Numbered from the stretch's first letter, positions 22,991 to 32,086 are shown. The stretch is 44,361 nt of DNA from Cryomorphaceae bacterium (GCA_027490665.1 JAIXXP010000067.1:1-44361), one strand, 5' to 3'. The notes: a model not told the origin generated them from the sequence alone. Made by a program: numbers and translations.

Positions 22991-23965
22991 TTATAATTTT
23001 AGGGCAACAGTTTCACAACTATTTAATTTTCTCTGAACCTGAGGATTCCCCTTCCATTTTTTGTTTACGTTGGAAACGTAGTCTTTTTTGATTGCTTTAA
23101 TGCGTTCTGCAGCTACTTTTTTCTCTTCTGAACTAACTGTTGCATCAATAATCTTTTTCTTTAGTCCCTCCGCTTCAGTTACATATTTTTCTGGGAATTC
23201 AGGAAGTTCTGCGCTTGAATTCTGTTGTTGCTGTTGTTGCTGTCGTTGCTGTTGCTGCTGTTGTGCATGTTTTGATTCAGGCTTCGGTTTTGGTTCAGGT
23301 TGAAGCTCAGGTTTTGGTTTCGGCTTTGGTTGTTGTTGTGTATTAACATTCAAACCAAACTTTTGATTGAGCAGTTGAATCAGTTGAGGATCCTTGATAA
23401 GTGCATCAGGTTGTTGTAGTCCTAAAGCAGTGCTAGACCTTCTAAATTCATTTTGCACGGTGTATTGTAGAAAGACAACACCAAAGGCTTTAATTAAGTT
23501 AGCGTCTTTTGAATTGATATATTGATGAGCCAGAAACTTCTGTTTCAATGCATTTTCGTGTTCAACTTTTGCTAAAGTATCAGCATTTTCTAAGTAGGTT
23601 GTTTCCTTTGCATCTTGCGATTCCTTTGCATCTGTAGATGACTTTTTATTTGAACAGTAACCAACAAAGGCAAGAATCAAGGCTAGACCAATTACAAAGC
23701 CGTAGACTTTCTTTTTCTGACCTAGTTCTTTGCGTTTTTCTTGTTCATTGAAGCGTTTTTCTCTTTCGTGTTCAACTCTTGCCTCATCTGCATTTAACCT
23801 TGTGTCCTGGTTGGCTTCGTTCTTTGTTTTATGCTCAAGTTTTTGTTCAGTTTCTTTTTTACTTTCAGCTTCGAGGATATCCAACATTTTTTTAAAATCA
23901 GCATCAGAGATAGCTCCCTTTTCCTTGAGTTCAAGCAATGCCTTTATTTGTTCGAAGCTGTTCAT
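22991..23965 (-). CDS. Single-TM protein: SHOCT-like N-terminus, Q-rich linker and shared C-terminal module
   Basis: 324 aa. The N-terminus SFEQIKALLELKEKGAISDA, DFKKMLDILEAE is almost identical in plan to the 22023 protein. Charged helices follow, then the membrane helix YGFVIGLALILAFVGYC (~85-105). The periplasmic part has KQKFLAHQYINSKDANLI and LLNQKFGLNV, matching the periplasmic part of the 25604 protein (KFLSHQPIRALEVIEF, LNNRFGLNV). A Lys-Pro/Gln-Pro linker, a Gln run and the C-terminal module (FPEKYVTEAEGLKKKIIDAT ... EEKKVAAERIKAIKKDYV) complete it. Part of its DNA is nearly identical to the 25604 gene, indicating duplication or gene conversion. It starts 3 bp after the stop of the next gene upstream. 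Confidence 0.75.
   Translation of the reverse strand: MNSFEQIKALLELKEKGAISDADFKKMLDILEAESKKETEQKLEHKTKNEANQDTRLNADEARVEHEREKRFNEQEKRKELGQKKKVYGFVIGLALILAFVGYCSNKKSSTDAKESQDAKETTYLENADTLAKVEHENALKQKFLAHQYINSKDANLIKAFGVVFLQYTVQNEFRRSSTALGLQQPDALIKDPQLIQLLNQKFGLNVNTQQQPKPKPKPELQPEPKPKPESKHAQQQQQQRQQQQQQQNSSAELPEFPEKYVTEAEGLKKKIIDATVSSEEKKVAAERIKAIKKDYVSNVNKKWKGNPQVQRKLNSCETVALKL
23181..23242. repeat. Near-identical 62-bp segment shared with 25800..25861
   Basis: The two segments differ at one base out of 62 and encode the end of the Q-run and the FPEKYV start of the C-terminal module in two different genes. Flanking coding sequence is clearly less similar, which points to recent gene conversion or selection on this segment. 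Confidence 0.85.
23222..23264. repeat. CTG/TTG (Gln codon) microsatellite
   Basis: A run of CTG/TTG triplets on the plus strand (Gln codons CAG/CAA on the coding strand), interrupted once by Arg. It encodes the Gln-rich linker of the 22991..23965 protein. Triplet tracts can change length in frame by slippage. Confidence 0.8.
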
Positions 23966-23968
23966 GGG

Positions 23969-24898
23969 TTAGTCGCATTTTACCTTGCCTTCTAGAGGGT
24001 TGGATACAAACTTTACGTTTATTACTTTTTGAATGAGATCAACAAAAGTGGGGTAGTTTTTCATTTGCAATGCATAATCTTTGATGACATCTTCCTTCAT
24101 TTCTTGGCTACCAGCTTTTAAATCCACAACAACTGTGTTAAATGCATAATAGAGGTCGCACAAATATGTTCCATACTTTGAAAGCAATTCTAAACATTGT
24201 TTGTAGTCATTTGCCAACTGCACAAAATTTGGATTATTCGCACCATAAGCGCTTTCAAGATTTGTTTGAATAGTTTTTATCTGACTTTCTGTAAAAATTT
24301 TGGGACTATTTATTTCATTCATTGCAAGTTGTATAGCACTACTTTTTGCCTTGAATTCTTCTAATTGTGAAACAGCCAAAACATTACTACTCATTTTGGC
24401 AAACTCAATGAGGCTATTAATTATGCTAGTATTGGTAGTGTAATTCGCATTCTTGAGTGAATTCCCAAAGGTATTTACTTGAGTAGATAAGCCTGTTTGT
24501 AGAGTTGTTGTTATTGATTCAGCACGTTTTTTTTCATTTTCCAATGTTGTTTTGACACTTTCTAGGCTTGTTACTTTTGTTGTAAGTGTTTTATTATCGT
24601 TGCTTAAAGTAGCCTTTTCTTGAGTCAAGCGATTGTTTTCATTGGTAAGTTGAGCATTCTTAGTTTTATAGCTGAGGATGCTATCTTGGTGTGCCTGAAT
24701 TTGTAAAATGGAATTGTACATTTTACTTAGGGTATCACCATGATTGCACGGAGCTTGTGTGGCCAAAGAATCTGGTTGTTTTTTTTCTTTATCCTTAGGT
24801 TTTTTTATATCAACTTGAGCGTAGCTAAGTGATGCCATGCAAACGCTAAAAATCATCGAAATATATACGGTCATTTTATTCACATTTAAAATTGTCAT
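23969..24898 (-). CDS. Secreted coiled-coil protein
   Basis: 309 aa from the ATG at 24898, overlapping the upstream gene by 23 bp; an ATG at 24874, 1 bp after the upstream stop, is an alternative. Signal peptide ends VCMASLSYA-Q. A Lys/Pro-rich segment (KKPKDKEKKQPDS) leads into an Asn/Thr-rich coiled coil of about 100 residues (NAQLTNENNRLTQEKATLSN ... TLENEKKRAE). A helical C-terminal domain follows (MNEINSPKIFTESQIKTI, CLELLSKYGTYLCDLYYAF). Predicted periplasmic or outer-membrane-facing rod. No family recognised. It starts just downstream of the 241-aa gene and upstream of the Q-rich protein gene. Confidence 0.75.
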   Translation of the reverse strand: MTILNVNKMTVYISMIFSVCMASLSYAQVDIKKPKDKEKKQPDSLATQAPCNHGDTLSKMYNSILQIQAHQDSILSYKTKNAQLTNENNRLTQEKATLSNDNKTLTTKVTSLESVKTTLENEKKRAESITTTLQTGLSTQVNTFGNSLKNANYTTNTSIINSLIEFAKMSSNVLAVSQLEEFKAKSSAIQLAMNEINSPKIFTESQIKTIQTNLESAYGANNPNFVQLANDYKQCLELLSKYGTYLCDLYYAFNTVVVDLKAGSQEMKEDVIKDYALQMKNYPTFVDLIQKVINVKFVSNPLEGKVKCD

Positions 24899-25601
24899 AG
24901 TAGAATTTATATTTAACAAAGCTTTCCTTCATTCCGTCTTTGCAGCGAACTTTTTTCTCCAAAAAGATTTTCTGATAATACACAAAAGCTGATTCAAAAT
25001 CGTTAAGTTCACGAAGGCACATGTTTTTGATAGAGCTACTATTTGTACAACCAGCAACTCCATCCTTATTTGCCGCAGCGCTAATTTGAGCCGCTAGAGC
25101 TGACTTCCGGCTCTCAGAAAACTCTTGGTTCATGAAACCTTGAATTTGGTTTTTAAGACCTAAGAAACTTACCATGTTCTGGTATCGATTGATTCTCACT
25201 TGTGCTTCCGGATACTTAAAAAGCTTGAGTTGGCCTTTCAGCTCTCGCACAAAACCAGCAAGCGGCTGTGGGCTAAGGCAAGCGGCGCTTTTAGCTTGGT
25301 CAAAAGCAGTGATAAGGCTTTTTGTTTTGGCTAACTCCAAAGATTGTATCAGTCCGCTTTTTTCCTCATCCGAAAGTTCTGTAGCAGCATGTGCTCCAAG
25401 AATTTCTTGTTTGATACCACTGTAATAAGCCGCATCGTAACTGATCCCGGACAAAGAGTCTATCTGTGCCTTAAACTTTTCAGCAGTTGGCGGCATTGGT
25501 GGAGGTGGAGGTGGTGTGCCTCCGCCGTTGCTAAAATAGAGTACTACAATAAAAAGAATTGCACTACCAAAAAACAGGAGTAGTTGAACTGGTTTTTTCA
25601 T
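24876..25601 (-). CDS. N-terminally anchored periplasmic helical protein with Cys pairs
   Basis: 241 aa. A membrane anchor KKPVQLLLFFGSAILFIVVL (residues ~2-22) is followed by a proline run and then a helical domain with six Cys residues (AACLSPQ, GCTNSSSIKNMCLREL, KVRCKDG, NFKCE). These may form disulfides in the periplasm. It begins 2 bp after the stop of the GAP1-N-like gene and overlaps or abuts the coiled-coil gene. Not recognised; context makes it an envelope part of the same machine. Confidence 0.75.
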   Translation of the reverse strand: MKKPVQLLLFFGSAILFIVVLYFSNGGGTPPPPPPMPPTAEKFKAQIDSLSGISYDAAYYSGIKQEILGAHAATELSDEEKSGLIQSLELAKTKSLITAFDQAKSAACLSPQPLAGFVRELKGQLKLFKYPEAQVRINRYQNMVSFLGLKNQIQGFMNQEFSESRKSALAAQISAAANKDGVAGCTNSSSIKNMCLRELNDFESAFVYYQKIFLEKKVRCKDGMKESFVKYKFYYDNFKCE

Positions 25602-25603
25602 AC

Positions 25604-27484
25604 TTATTCTTTATAATTATCGGCAACAGTATAACAACTATTTAATTTTCTTTGAACTTGAGAATTTTCTTTCCACTTTACATTTACGTTGGAAACATAG
25701 TCTCTTTTGATTGCTTTTATACGATCAACTGCTATTTTTTTCTCTGCTGAACTAACTGTTGCATCATTAATTTTTTTCTTGAGTCCCTCCGCTTCGGTAA
25801 CATATTTTTCTGGGAATTCAGGAAGTTCGGCGCTTGAATTCTGTTGTTGCTGTTGTTGCTGCTGTTGTTGCACGCGCTGTTGTTGCTGCCCTTGCTGTTG
25901 TTGTTGCCCTCGCTGTTGTTGTTGTCCTCGCTGTTGTTGTGCAGGTTTCGGATTTATGCCCCCTGGAACAGCAACATTTAAACCAAAGCGGTTATTAAGA
26001 ATTTGTATCTCTTGCTCGTCTTTGATAACATTCTTGTCTTCTTTTAGGCCAGCTTTATTTTTCGCTTTACGGTATTCGCCGTTTTTGGTATATTGGATGA
26101 ATACATCTTCAAAAGGTCTTGGAGATTGTTTGAATTCAATTACTTCTAATGCCCGGATTGGTTGATGACTTAAGAATTTAACACTTATTGAATCAGTACT
26201 TTCAGGATTTAGTTTAAGCAAAGTATCACTTTTACCGATTATGGTGTTGTCTTTCTCTCCTTTCTTTGAACTTTCTACAGATGTATAAAAATAAGCTGGT
26301 GTTTTAAAGTGATAGCTAGCAAAGCCGCCACCGATTAAAATAAGGAAGGCTATTGCAAAGCCGATCCTATTTGCGAGCTGTTTTTTACGATTTTCAAGTG
26401 CTTTTATTTCTTTTTCGCGTTCGCGTTTAACTCTGGCCTCATCTGCATTTTTCTTTTCAAATTCGGCTAAATCTTTTTTAATGCTGGACGAAATGACGTC
26501 CTTGTTTTTAATTTGATCAAATTTGATTTGAGTTGTAGCTAGGTCCTTTCTTCTGTAAGCTTCGTAGAGTTGTTCAATTAACTCTTGATCTCGGTTGGCT
26601 TCGTTTTTAGTTTTGTTGCGTTGGTCATACTCAGCTTTCTTCTCGTTGAGCTGCTGCTTCATTTGTGGGTCGAAGAGATCTTTGCGGTCAAAGCTGCTGA
26701 ATTTAGTGAGCGCTTCTTCAATTTTGCCGAGTTGGATGAGTTCACGTATTTCTCTGGTGGTTTGATCGGCTAAAGCTTTTAATTTTTGAGCCTCTTGCTG
26801 TGCTAATAGTTCTCTTTCGCGATCATCATCTTGTTTTTTGCGGAAAAGTTGGTCTGCTTCAAAAATATCGATGAATTGCGGCTTAGCTCCGTAAGATTCA
26901 TCGATAAATGAAACTTCTTTCAATTTGTTGGTTCCAGCATCTAATTCCGTTGGGATTAAAGTCAGTTCTCCGTAGGCAGCAAATGGAATTTTTCCTGTTA
27001 GGTATTGGTCTAGTTTGGAAGGGTCCGAATAGTAACTGTAAGCCCGTACGTTTTCTTGTATGGTCATTTGCTCATTTTGAACTAATGTCAAACTTCCTAA
27101 CGCTGCCTTTATTTCATCTGCAGTAAAGTTGTTTCTATCTCCTTCTCCAACTCTTGATTTGTAGAAATTGGCAAGTTCATTCAAAAATGCTCTTGGGCTA
27201 CGTGAAAAAACAGCACGATTGTCAATGATTAACGAGAAAACCATGTAGCCAGGCCTTGCACCAGTGGGCAAAAACTCACGAATGCTGGTGTCGACAAAAG
27301 AAATAATAGTTTTACCGCTTGTGTGCTGTAAAATATAAAAGCCTTTATTGCCAATGGTATTGGCTAGGTTTCGAAAGCGGTCGGTTTGTGTTGCTTTAAC
27401 ACTTTGTAATTCATGGGTGTGAAAAATACCATCTTTTTCAAAACCACGACGTATTCCCCAAATGGATAGTTCTATCTGACTCAT
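25604..27484 (-). CDS. GTPase-associated (GAP1-N-like) protein with TM helix, Q-rich tail and shared C-terminal module
   Basis: 626 aa. The N-terminal ~200 residues (ELSIWGIRRGFEKDGIFHTH, GKTIISFVDTS, GARPGYMVFSLIID, YKSRVGEGDRNNF, AAYGELTLIPTE) resemble the N-terminal domain of GTPase-associated protein 1, a partner of TRAFAC GTPases; the gene directly upstream encodes such a GTPase. A long charged helical region (~225-365) holds two repeats of the type 'x-I-RELIQLGKIEEALTKF' / 'x-LIEQLYEAYRRKDLATTQI'. One membrane helix follows at ~367-388 (FAIAFLILIGGGFASYHF). The periplasmic part shares sequence with the 22991 protein and has RGQQQQ-type repeats (~515-560) and the C-terminal FPEKYVTEAEG module. 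It would link a cytosolic GTPase to the periplasm. The GAP1 assignment is by resemblance. Confidence 0.62.
   Translation of the reverse strand: MSQIELSIWGIRRGFEKDGIFHTHELQSVKATQTDRFRNLANTIGNKGFYILQHTSGKTIISFVDTSIREFLPTGARPGYMVFSLIIDNRAVFSRSPRAFLNELANFYKSRVGEGDRNNFTADEIKAALGSLTLVQNEQMTIQENVRAYSYYSDPSKLDQYLTGKIPFAAYGELTLIPTELDAGTNKLKEVSFIDESYGAKPQFIDIFEADQLFRKKQDDDRERELLAQQEAQKLKALADQTTREIRELIQLGKIEEALTKFSSFDRKDLFDPQMKQQLNEKKAEYDQRNKTKNEANRDQELIEQLYEAYRRKDLATTQIKFDQIKNKDVISSSIKKDLAEFEKKNADEARVKREREKEIKALENRKKQLANRIGFAIAFLILIGGGFASYHFKTPAYFYTSVESSKKGEKDNTIIGKSDTLLKLNPESTDSISVKFLSHQPIRALEVIEFKQSPRPFEDVFIQYTKNGEYRKAKNKAGLKEDKNVIKDEQEIQILNNRFGLNVAVPGGINPKPAQQQRGQQQQRGQQQQQGQQQQRVQQQQQQQQQQNSSAELPEFPEKYVTEAEGLKKKINDATVSSAEKKIAVDRIKAIKRDYVSNVNVKWKENSQVQRKLNSCYTVADNYKE
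25841..25943. repeat. Gln-codon repeat with 18-bp higher-order units
   Basis: Plus-strand CTG/TTG triplets encode Gln runs on the minus strand. Between ~25887 and 25943 they are arranged in about three imperfect 18-bp units of the type CGCTGTTGTTGTTGCCCT, giving an RGQQQQ hexapeptide repeat. This is a likely site of length variation in frame. Confidence 0.82.
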
Positions 27485-27493
27485 TATCTGTTG

Positions 27494-28864
27494 TTATTTA
27501 CCTTTACCAAACCATTTCGACAATTTGCTATCTTTTTTATAGGCCATGTCGTGTTCTAATTGTTGGAGGAGGAGTTTAGGATATTCTACAAGATTTGCAT
27601 TTGTACTAGAATCACAATCCTCGAGAATATATGAAAATTTAGCAGGTCCTATTGAATAAGGAAATGATTTAAGCACAAAATTATATGCGTCTTTTGCTTC
27701 TTTGCAAGCGTTTAAGAAATTGCGGTAACGTGTCCGAATGTAGTTGTCGGCATATTCTTGTTTGTTCGGAGATGAAAACAAATCTGCCTTGGTAACAACT
27801 AAATAAACAGCTTCAGTTTTTTCAAGTATTCCATAGGCCTCAAGCAAAGACAATACTTGTTGCAGGTTTTGATCTTGTTTGAGTGCCTCTACTTTATTGT
27901 TTTCAAAGTAGTCAATGACAAAGATCAAACATTTGGGATTGTTGTTATTGAGGTAGTTTTTATAGGCTGAAAACTCTTCTACACCTTCATCTGCAACGCT
28001 TTTAAACTTTTCACCCGCCATATCAAGAAAGTTCAGCTGCTGGTAGTGGTCCTGACCTTCATATTTCATATCTACAGGAATGAAATTAATGAATTCTGAT
28101 GGGGTAGAAGATGGGAGGTAACCTTGTGCCATTCCTAGAACCAACTGATTTCTGTATTTATTGCCGAATTGGTTGTCTACGATATTCTTCATGACTCCGA
28201 TTTCGTTACAATAAGAGAATAGAGCAGCCAACATCGTAGATTTTCCTGAACCAGGCATGCCGAGAAAATATATATCCGTGGCATTGGTTCTAAGCGGAGG
28301 TAATTCGCTTAGTTTTGGAAATATAGGTGACTGAGCTTGAAAACTTTGAAGTCGTTCAATGAAATCGTAACTGAAACCAAGGTTGGCCATGTCTGCTGCC
28401 TCAATTGTGCCCTTATTTAGACCATCTTGGATATCTGCAATTAACGCCTTGTTATTGGCAATAGAGGTCAGGAGGTCTTCTCGATCAATGGTATTCGTGC
28501 CAAAAAAACTAATGGTTTCTTCGGTATTTTCCACTTGCGCAGTTGGTTCTTGTGTTTTAAAAATAGTATCCCAAGATTGTTCAACGGTTTCATTCACAGC
28601 TGCTCCGAAGAGTCTGCCAATAATTTGGCTATCCAAACCAGCAGTTTCAAGAGTATCTTTATCTATACCTTCTTTGTTAACACAATTTTGGATGAAATAT
28701 TCAGGTAGGTCATTGAGTTGTGTTGCATTCAATCCACCACCTATAAGCTCCTGAAGCGTGAGCTCCATTTTGTCGTGGATATCGATAATTTCGTTGCTTG
28801 TCTTGGTATTTATTGTTCTAAGTATAAAATCAACGAGTGCTTGTTCTGAATTTGATCTGGTCAT
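27494..28864 (-). CDS. TRAFAC-type GTPase with N-terminal helical repeats
   Basis: 456 aa. The GTPase core has G1 GMPGSGKST (202-210), G3 LNFLDMAGEKF (D281-x-A-G), the strand CLIFVIDYF and G4 VVTKADLF (TKAD at 358-361). It is thus a GTP-specific P-loop protein resembling the 'double-GTPase' TRAFAC families of conflict systems. The N-terminal ~190 residues hold at least three short helical repeats with the pattern L-x3-G-L/F-x4-I/L-x2-L-x-x-F (e.g. LETAGLDSQIIGRLF, MANLGFSYDFIERLQSF). No membrane segment. It lies between the 4-TM protein gene and the GAP1-N-like gene (9 bp), its probable partner. It is presumably the switch that reports state to the membrane components (inference). Confidence 0.78.
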   Translation of the reverse strand: MTRSNSEQALVDFILRTINTKTSNEIIDIHDKMELTLQELIGGGLNATQLNDLPEYFIQNCVNKEGIDKDTLETAGLDSQIIGRLFGAAVNETVEQSWDTIFKTQEPTAQVENTEETISFFGTNTIDREDLLTSIANNKALIADIQDGLNKGTIEAADMANLGFSYDFIERLQSFQAQSPIFPKLSELPPLRTNATDIYFLGMPGSGKSTMLAALFSYCNEIGVMKNIVDNQFGNKYRNQLVLGMAQGYLPSSTPSEFINFIPVDMKYEGQDHYQQLNFLDMAGEKFKSVADEGVEEFSAYKNYLNNNNPKCLIFVIDYFENNKVEALKQDQNLQQVLSLLEAYGILEKTEAVYLVVTKADLFSSPNKQEYADNYIRTRYRNFLNACKEAKDAYNFVLKSFPYSIGPAKFSYILEDCDSSTNANLVEYPKLLLQQLEHDMAYKKDSKLSKWFGKGK

Positions 28865-28877
28865 TTTTTTATCGGTA

Positions 28878-29855
28878 TTAGTGTTCTGTTACGCCTCCAC
28901 TTTGCGGAGTTTTGGTGTTTTGCTTCTTTCCTGTGATATATACTTTACCTGGAGCTAGAAAATAAGGAGCAAGTAAGAGTAAATTGGTCAAAATAAGTAT
29001 AATGATACTTGAAATGCCAAGGTGTTTCATCAACAAAGAAATCGGTTGTGCAATTAGGGTTTTTTGTTCTGCAACGGTTTTGTTGTAGGTCAAGCTGCTA
29101 TTTGCATTGGTTTGCAAAAAGACATTGAGTTTATTGTAGGTTTCCGGGAGGTATTTATCGAGGTCATTTAACGTATTGTTTACCGCAAAGCGTTCCCATC
29201 CATTGATTACCTGACTTTTTTGCTCCAGATAAGTATTTGTATTTCCAAAAATCATGGTGTCTTGACGCAAAAACTTCTTGCGGTCATAGCTGATTAAAGC
29301 GGTCTCGACGGAATTTTCAGCTGCAACCAAAGAAGTTTTGTCTAAACTATTGATGAATTCTACACTAACATGATTTTTGTTTGCTACTTGTTCTATTGTC
29401 ATTAAACCTCTTTTTAATTGATCTAAATCAGTTGTTAGTACGCTTTTTTTAACCTTTAAGTAACCTTCGTAGCTGGCTGTGTAATCTGTTTTTAGTTGTC
29501 TGAGTAAATTGATTTTTTGATTGGCAATGTTTTGAATTTCTGTTTTCTCGTGTAATTCTACATTCAATGAATGTAAAATCAAAACATTGACGGGAATAGC
29601 CGAAACAATAAATAATAGCCAAAGCATTTTAACGCCAATCTTGAAACCTGCCTTTTTACGGTCCATTTTTTCAGCAATGATGAAATCAGAAAAATAATAG
29701 AGCAGGGTTACTAAACCAAAACTCAAAGGAATACTGACAAAGAGGTTGGCGTCATAGGCATACATACTGCCTAGAAAAAGCCCAATTAAAATGATGAAAA
29801 GGCTGATGTATTGCGTTAGCTGTACAAGGTTCTGGATTTTATTTGTTTTTGACAT
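28878..29855 (-). CDS. Four-helix membrane protein with large periplasmic domain
   Basis: 325 aa. Three hydrophobic segments lie in the first ~100 residues (ISLFIILIGLFLGSMYAYD, IPLSFGLVTLLYYFSDFII, VKMLWLLFIVSAIPVNVLIL). A helical domain of ~165 residues follows (EIQNIANQKINLLRQLKTDY onwards), then one more helix near the C-terminus (ISSIIILILTNLLLLAPYFL). The layout resembles receptor or channel-like proteins with a helical sensor between TM3 and TM4. No family recognised. 45 bp downstream of the protease gene and 13 bp upstream of the GTPase gene. Confidence 0.75.
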   Translation of the reverse strand: MSKTNKIQNLVQLTQYISLFIILIGLFLGSMYAYDANLFVSIPLSFGLVTLLYYFSDFIIAEKMDRKKAGFKIGVKMLWLLFIVSAIPVNVLILHSLNVELHEKTEIQNIANQKINLLRQLKTDYTASYEGYLKVKKSVLTTDLDQLKRGLMTIEQVANKNHVSVEFINSLDKTSLVAAENSVETALISYDRKKFLRQDTMIFGNTNTYLEQKSQVINGWERFAVNNTLNDLDKYLPETYNKLNVFLQTNANSSLTYNKTVAEQKTLIAQPISLLMKHLGISSIIILILTNLLLLAPYFLAPGKVYITGKKQNTKTPQSGGVTEH

Positions 29856-29900
29856 ATTCTTGTTTTTTCAAATTTAAGGTGTTTTGTATTGACTTCAAAA

Positions 29901-32075
29901 TCAGTTGCGCGCTTTGGCAACCGCTAAATTGCTTTGAACGAAAGCCCCCAATTTCCGATCGACATTTTTGAGGGAAGTTTCTTGAAGTATTTTGAATACT
30001 TGTTGGTTGGTCAGACGCGGATTGACGCTTTTCATCAGTGCGACGACTCCGGCAACAATTGGCGATGCCATACTTGTTCCACTCATCATTTCGTATTGAT
30101 TAGAGGGAATGCTACTCATGATATTGACACCGGGAGCGCTTACACAAGAACCATTGCGCAAGTTTCGGCTGAAAAAATTACTGAAGTTTGCTTTTTTCAT
30201 TTCAAAGTCAGTAGCTGCTACTTTAATTACTTTCTGACTGCGCTGCATAGGATCCATTCCAACCCTAAAATCCTGATTTCCTGCAGCGATAACAATTGTT
30301 ACATTATTCTCTTCTGCCATTTGGTAGAGCTCGTTCCAAAACTTTGCTTCGTCTTTACCGTATTGATTGGCAATTTCTTCTTGCTGTTGTGGCGGAATAC
30401 CTTCAGGAAACATTTTACCTAATGACATATTGATGACATCAGCATTGTTTTTTATAGCGTACAAAACACCGTCTATGACATCTGTCATGGTGAACATTCC
30501 GTCTTGGCCGGCGGCTTGAATAGGCATAAGCCTGCACCCTGGTGCAATACCACAAATTCCCTTCCCATTATTGTTTTTTGCACCGATGATACCCGCTACG
30601 TGTGTGCCGTGTTTTCTATCGGGTCCGGAAGTGATTTGCTTATTGTCTGTTACTACGTTATAGGGTTTGTAAACTTTTCCTTTTAGTTCAGGATGGTTTA
30701 AATCGAAACCATCATCTATTACTGCAACAATAACGGAGGTGTCACCGGTTGTGGTTTCCCAGGCTTTGTCAGTTTTGGTAAGAGAGATGGGCCATGATGC
30801 GCTCCGATCGCTGAAAAGAGGATCGTTAAAGGTTCGGGATGTTTCAAATATAGCTTCGTCCCAGATGAGAATTTTATAATGGCTGAGTTTTGATTTGATT
30901 TGAGCCTTTATGTCGGCTCTTTTTTCTTCAGGAAACTGAAATTGAAGCCTGCGGGTTTGGTCGTCAAAATAGACCACTTCATAGTTTTGTTCAGGAAAGG
31001 CTTGTTTGAGGTCAACGGCAAAATTCCTGAAGTTATCTGACTTTTTCTTTAGAGCGATATTGACAACATTTCCGACAATTCTAGCTCTAGACTCCTCATC
31101 GTTGATGAGGTCTTCTTCTTGGATAGGTTCTTTTCTTGCTCTTGGATGCTCAGGCATGATCTCGTTGTATATTTTTTCAACTTCAACAGGGTCCATCTCA
31201 GAAGCAAGTTTGTTGTCGTTTGGACTGCTGCAGTCCTTCAGTAAAAAAAGAAGGAACAATAACAAGAGTAGGCATATAAGCCACCAGTATTTTCTTCCAA
31301 AACGTTCACACGCATCTAAAAACTGAGTAAATGCATTGCCTGAACGAGGTGGAGGCGTTCGTTTCTGACCTTCATCTTTAAGGGGTTCTGCTGGTTCTTC
31401 TGGGTCTGATAAGTGCTCCTGAATGTGCATCTGCTCCTGATTGTCATGTGCAGGCAATTCTTCGATTTGCTCCTCAGGAATAGGCGACTCTTCAACTACT
31501 TCTGGTTCAGTGGCAAGATCTTCAATTTCAGGTTGAGTTTCAAGGTTATTTTCATGATCGTCTTGAACTTCTTCTGCAACAATAGGTTCTTCTTCTGCTT
31601 CGTTCGTTTCAAGTAGATGCGCAAAAGCAGCAAGAGGTAAACTGTAGGAAGATTTATTGAGAAAAGACCAACCCCAAATGATGCGGAGGTCTTGGCCGTC
31701 GGAAAGAAGTATGTTGGAATCCATGTCGAATACTTTTCGAAGTATCGAAGCCCACGAGAAGTCATCCTGACCTGTGCCTGCTGCTAGCATCTTGCAGCGC
31801 TGTTCAACCTCATAGATTAAGGCGTTGTATTTTTGAAGAATTTCAGTTCTTTGTTCAGGTGCTAACTGTTCGATTTCTTGATAGCTTTTGTGATCTTCAG
31901 ACCAGAAATCTACAGCGTTTTCACGTTTGATTGGTTTCAATAAAACATCGTGAAAGTGCGCTTTGAAATTGGTTCTTAAAAAACTTGCAATTGCTTCATA
32001 TTGCATGAACAGATAACCACTTCCTTTTGAAACAGGTGTATATTGATTAAAATTGAGTGAGTATTGTTTTTTCAT
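29901..32075 (-). CDS. SrfA-like domain fused across a membrane helix to an S8 (subtilisin) protease
   Basis: 724 aa. Residues 1-150 (NQYTPVSKGSGYLFMQYEAI, LLKPIKRENAVDFWSED, NILLSDGQDLRIIWGWSF) match the N-terminus of the 33576 protein and resemble the SrfA N-terminal domain. An acidic Glu/Pro-rich linker (~150-240) leads to a membrane helix at ~263-280 (YWWLICLLLLLFLLFLL). A propeptide-like domain (~330-405) precedes the S8 catalytic domain, with D454 (AVIDDG), H489 (HGTHVAG), N600 (AAGN) and S668 (SGTSMASP) all present. With the N-terminus inside, the protease is periplasmic. It may be an effector or a maturation factor for the neighbouring envelope proteins. 11 bp after the upstream gene. 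Confidence 0.88.
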   Translation of the reverse strand: MKKQYSLNFNQYTPVSKGSGYLFMQYEAIASFLRTNFKAHFHDVLLKPIKRENAVDFWSEDHKSYQEIEQLAPEQRTEILQKYNALIYEVEQRCKMLAAGTGQDDFSWASILRKVFDMDSNILLSDGQDLRIIWGWSFLNKSSYSLPLAAFAHLLETNEAEEEPIVAEEVQDDHENNLETQPEIEDLATEPEVVEESPIPEEQIEELPAHDNQEQMHIQEHLSDPEEPAEPLKDEGQKRTPPPRSGNAFTQFLDACERFGRKYWWLICLLLLLFLLFLLKDCSSPNDNKLASEMDPVEVEKIYNEIMPEHPRARKEPIQEEDLINDEESRARIVGNVVNIALKKKSDNFRNFAVDLKQAFPEQNYEVVYFDDQTRRLQFQFPEEKRADIKAQIKSKLSHYKILIWDEAIFETSRTFNDPLFSDRSASWPISLTKTDKAWETTTGDTSVIVAVIDDGFDLNHPELKGKVYKPYNVVTDNKQITSGPDRKHGTHVAGIIGAKNNNGKGICGIAPGCRLMPIQAAGQDGMFTMTDVIDGVLYAIKNNADVINMSLGKMFPEGIPPQQQEEIANQYGKDEAKFWNELYQMAEENNVTIVIAAGNQDFRVGMDPMQRSQKVIKVAATDFEMKKANFSNFFSRNLRNGSCVSAPGVNIMSSIPSNQYEMMSGTSMASPIVAGVVALMKSVNPRLTNQQVFKILQETSLKNVDRKLGAFVQSNLAVAKARN

Positions 32076-32086
32076 TTTTTTTCAGA

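Noticed and set aside
23088-23303. Plus-strand 71-aa Cys-rich ORF
   Set aside because: Also the antisense of a Gln-triplet tract in a real gene.
25707-26165. Plus-strand 152-aa ORF with long Cys runs
   Set aside because: The Cys runs are the antisense reading of the Gln-codon repeat in the minus-strand gene.
29934-30422. Plus-strand 162-aa ORF within the protease gene
   Set aside because: Antisense of the intact S8 catalytic domain, including its Ser and Asn motifs.
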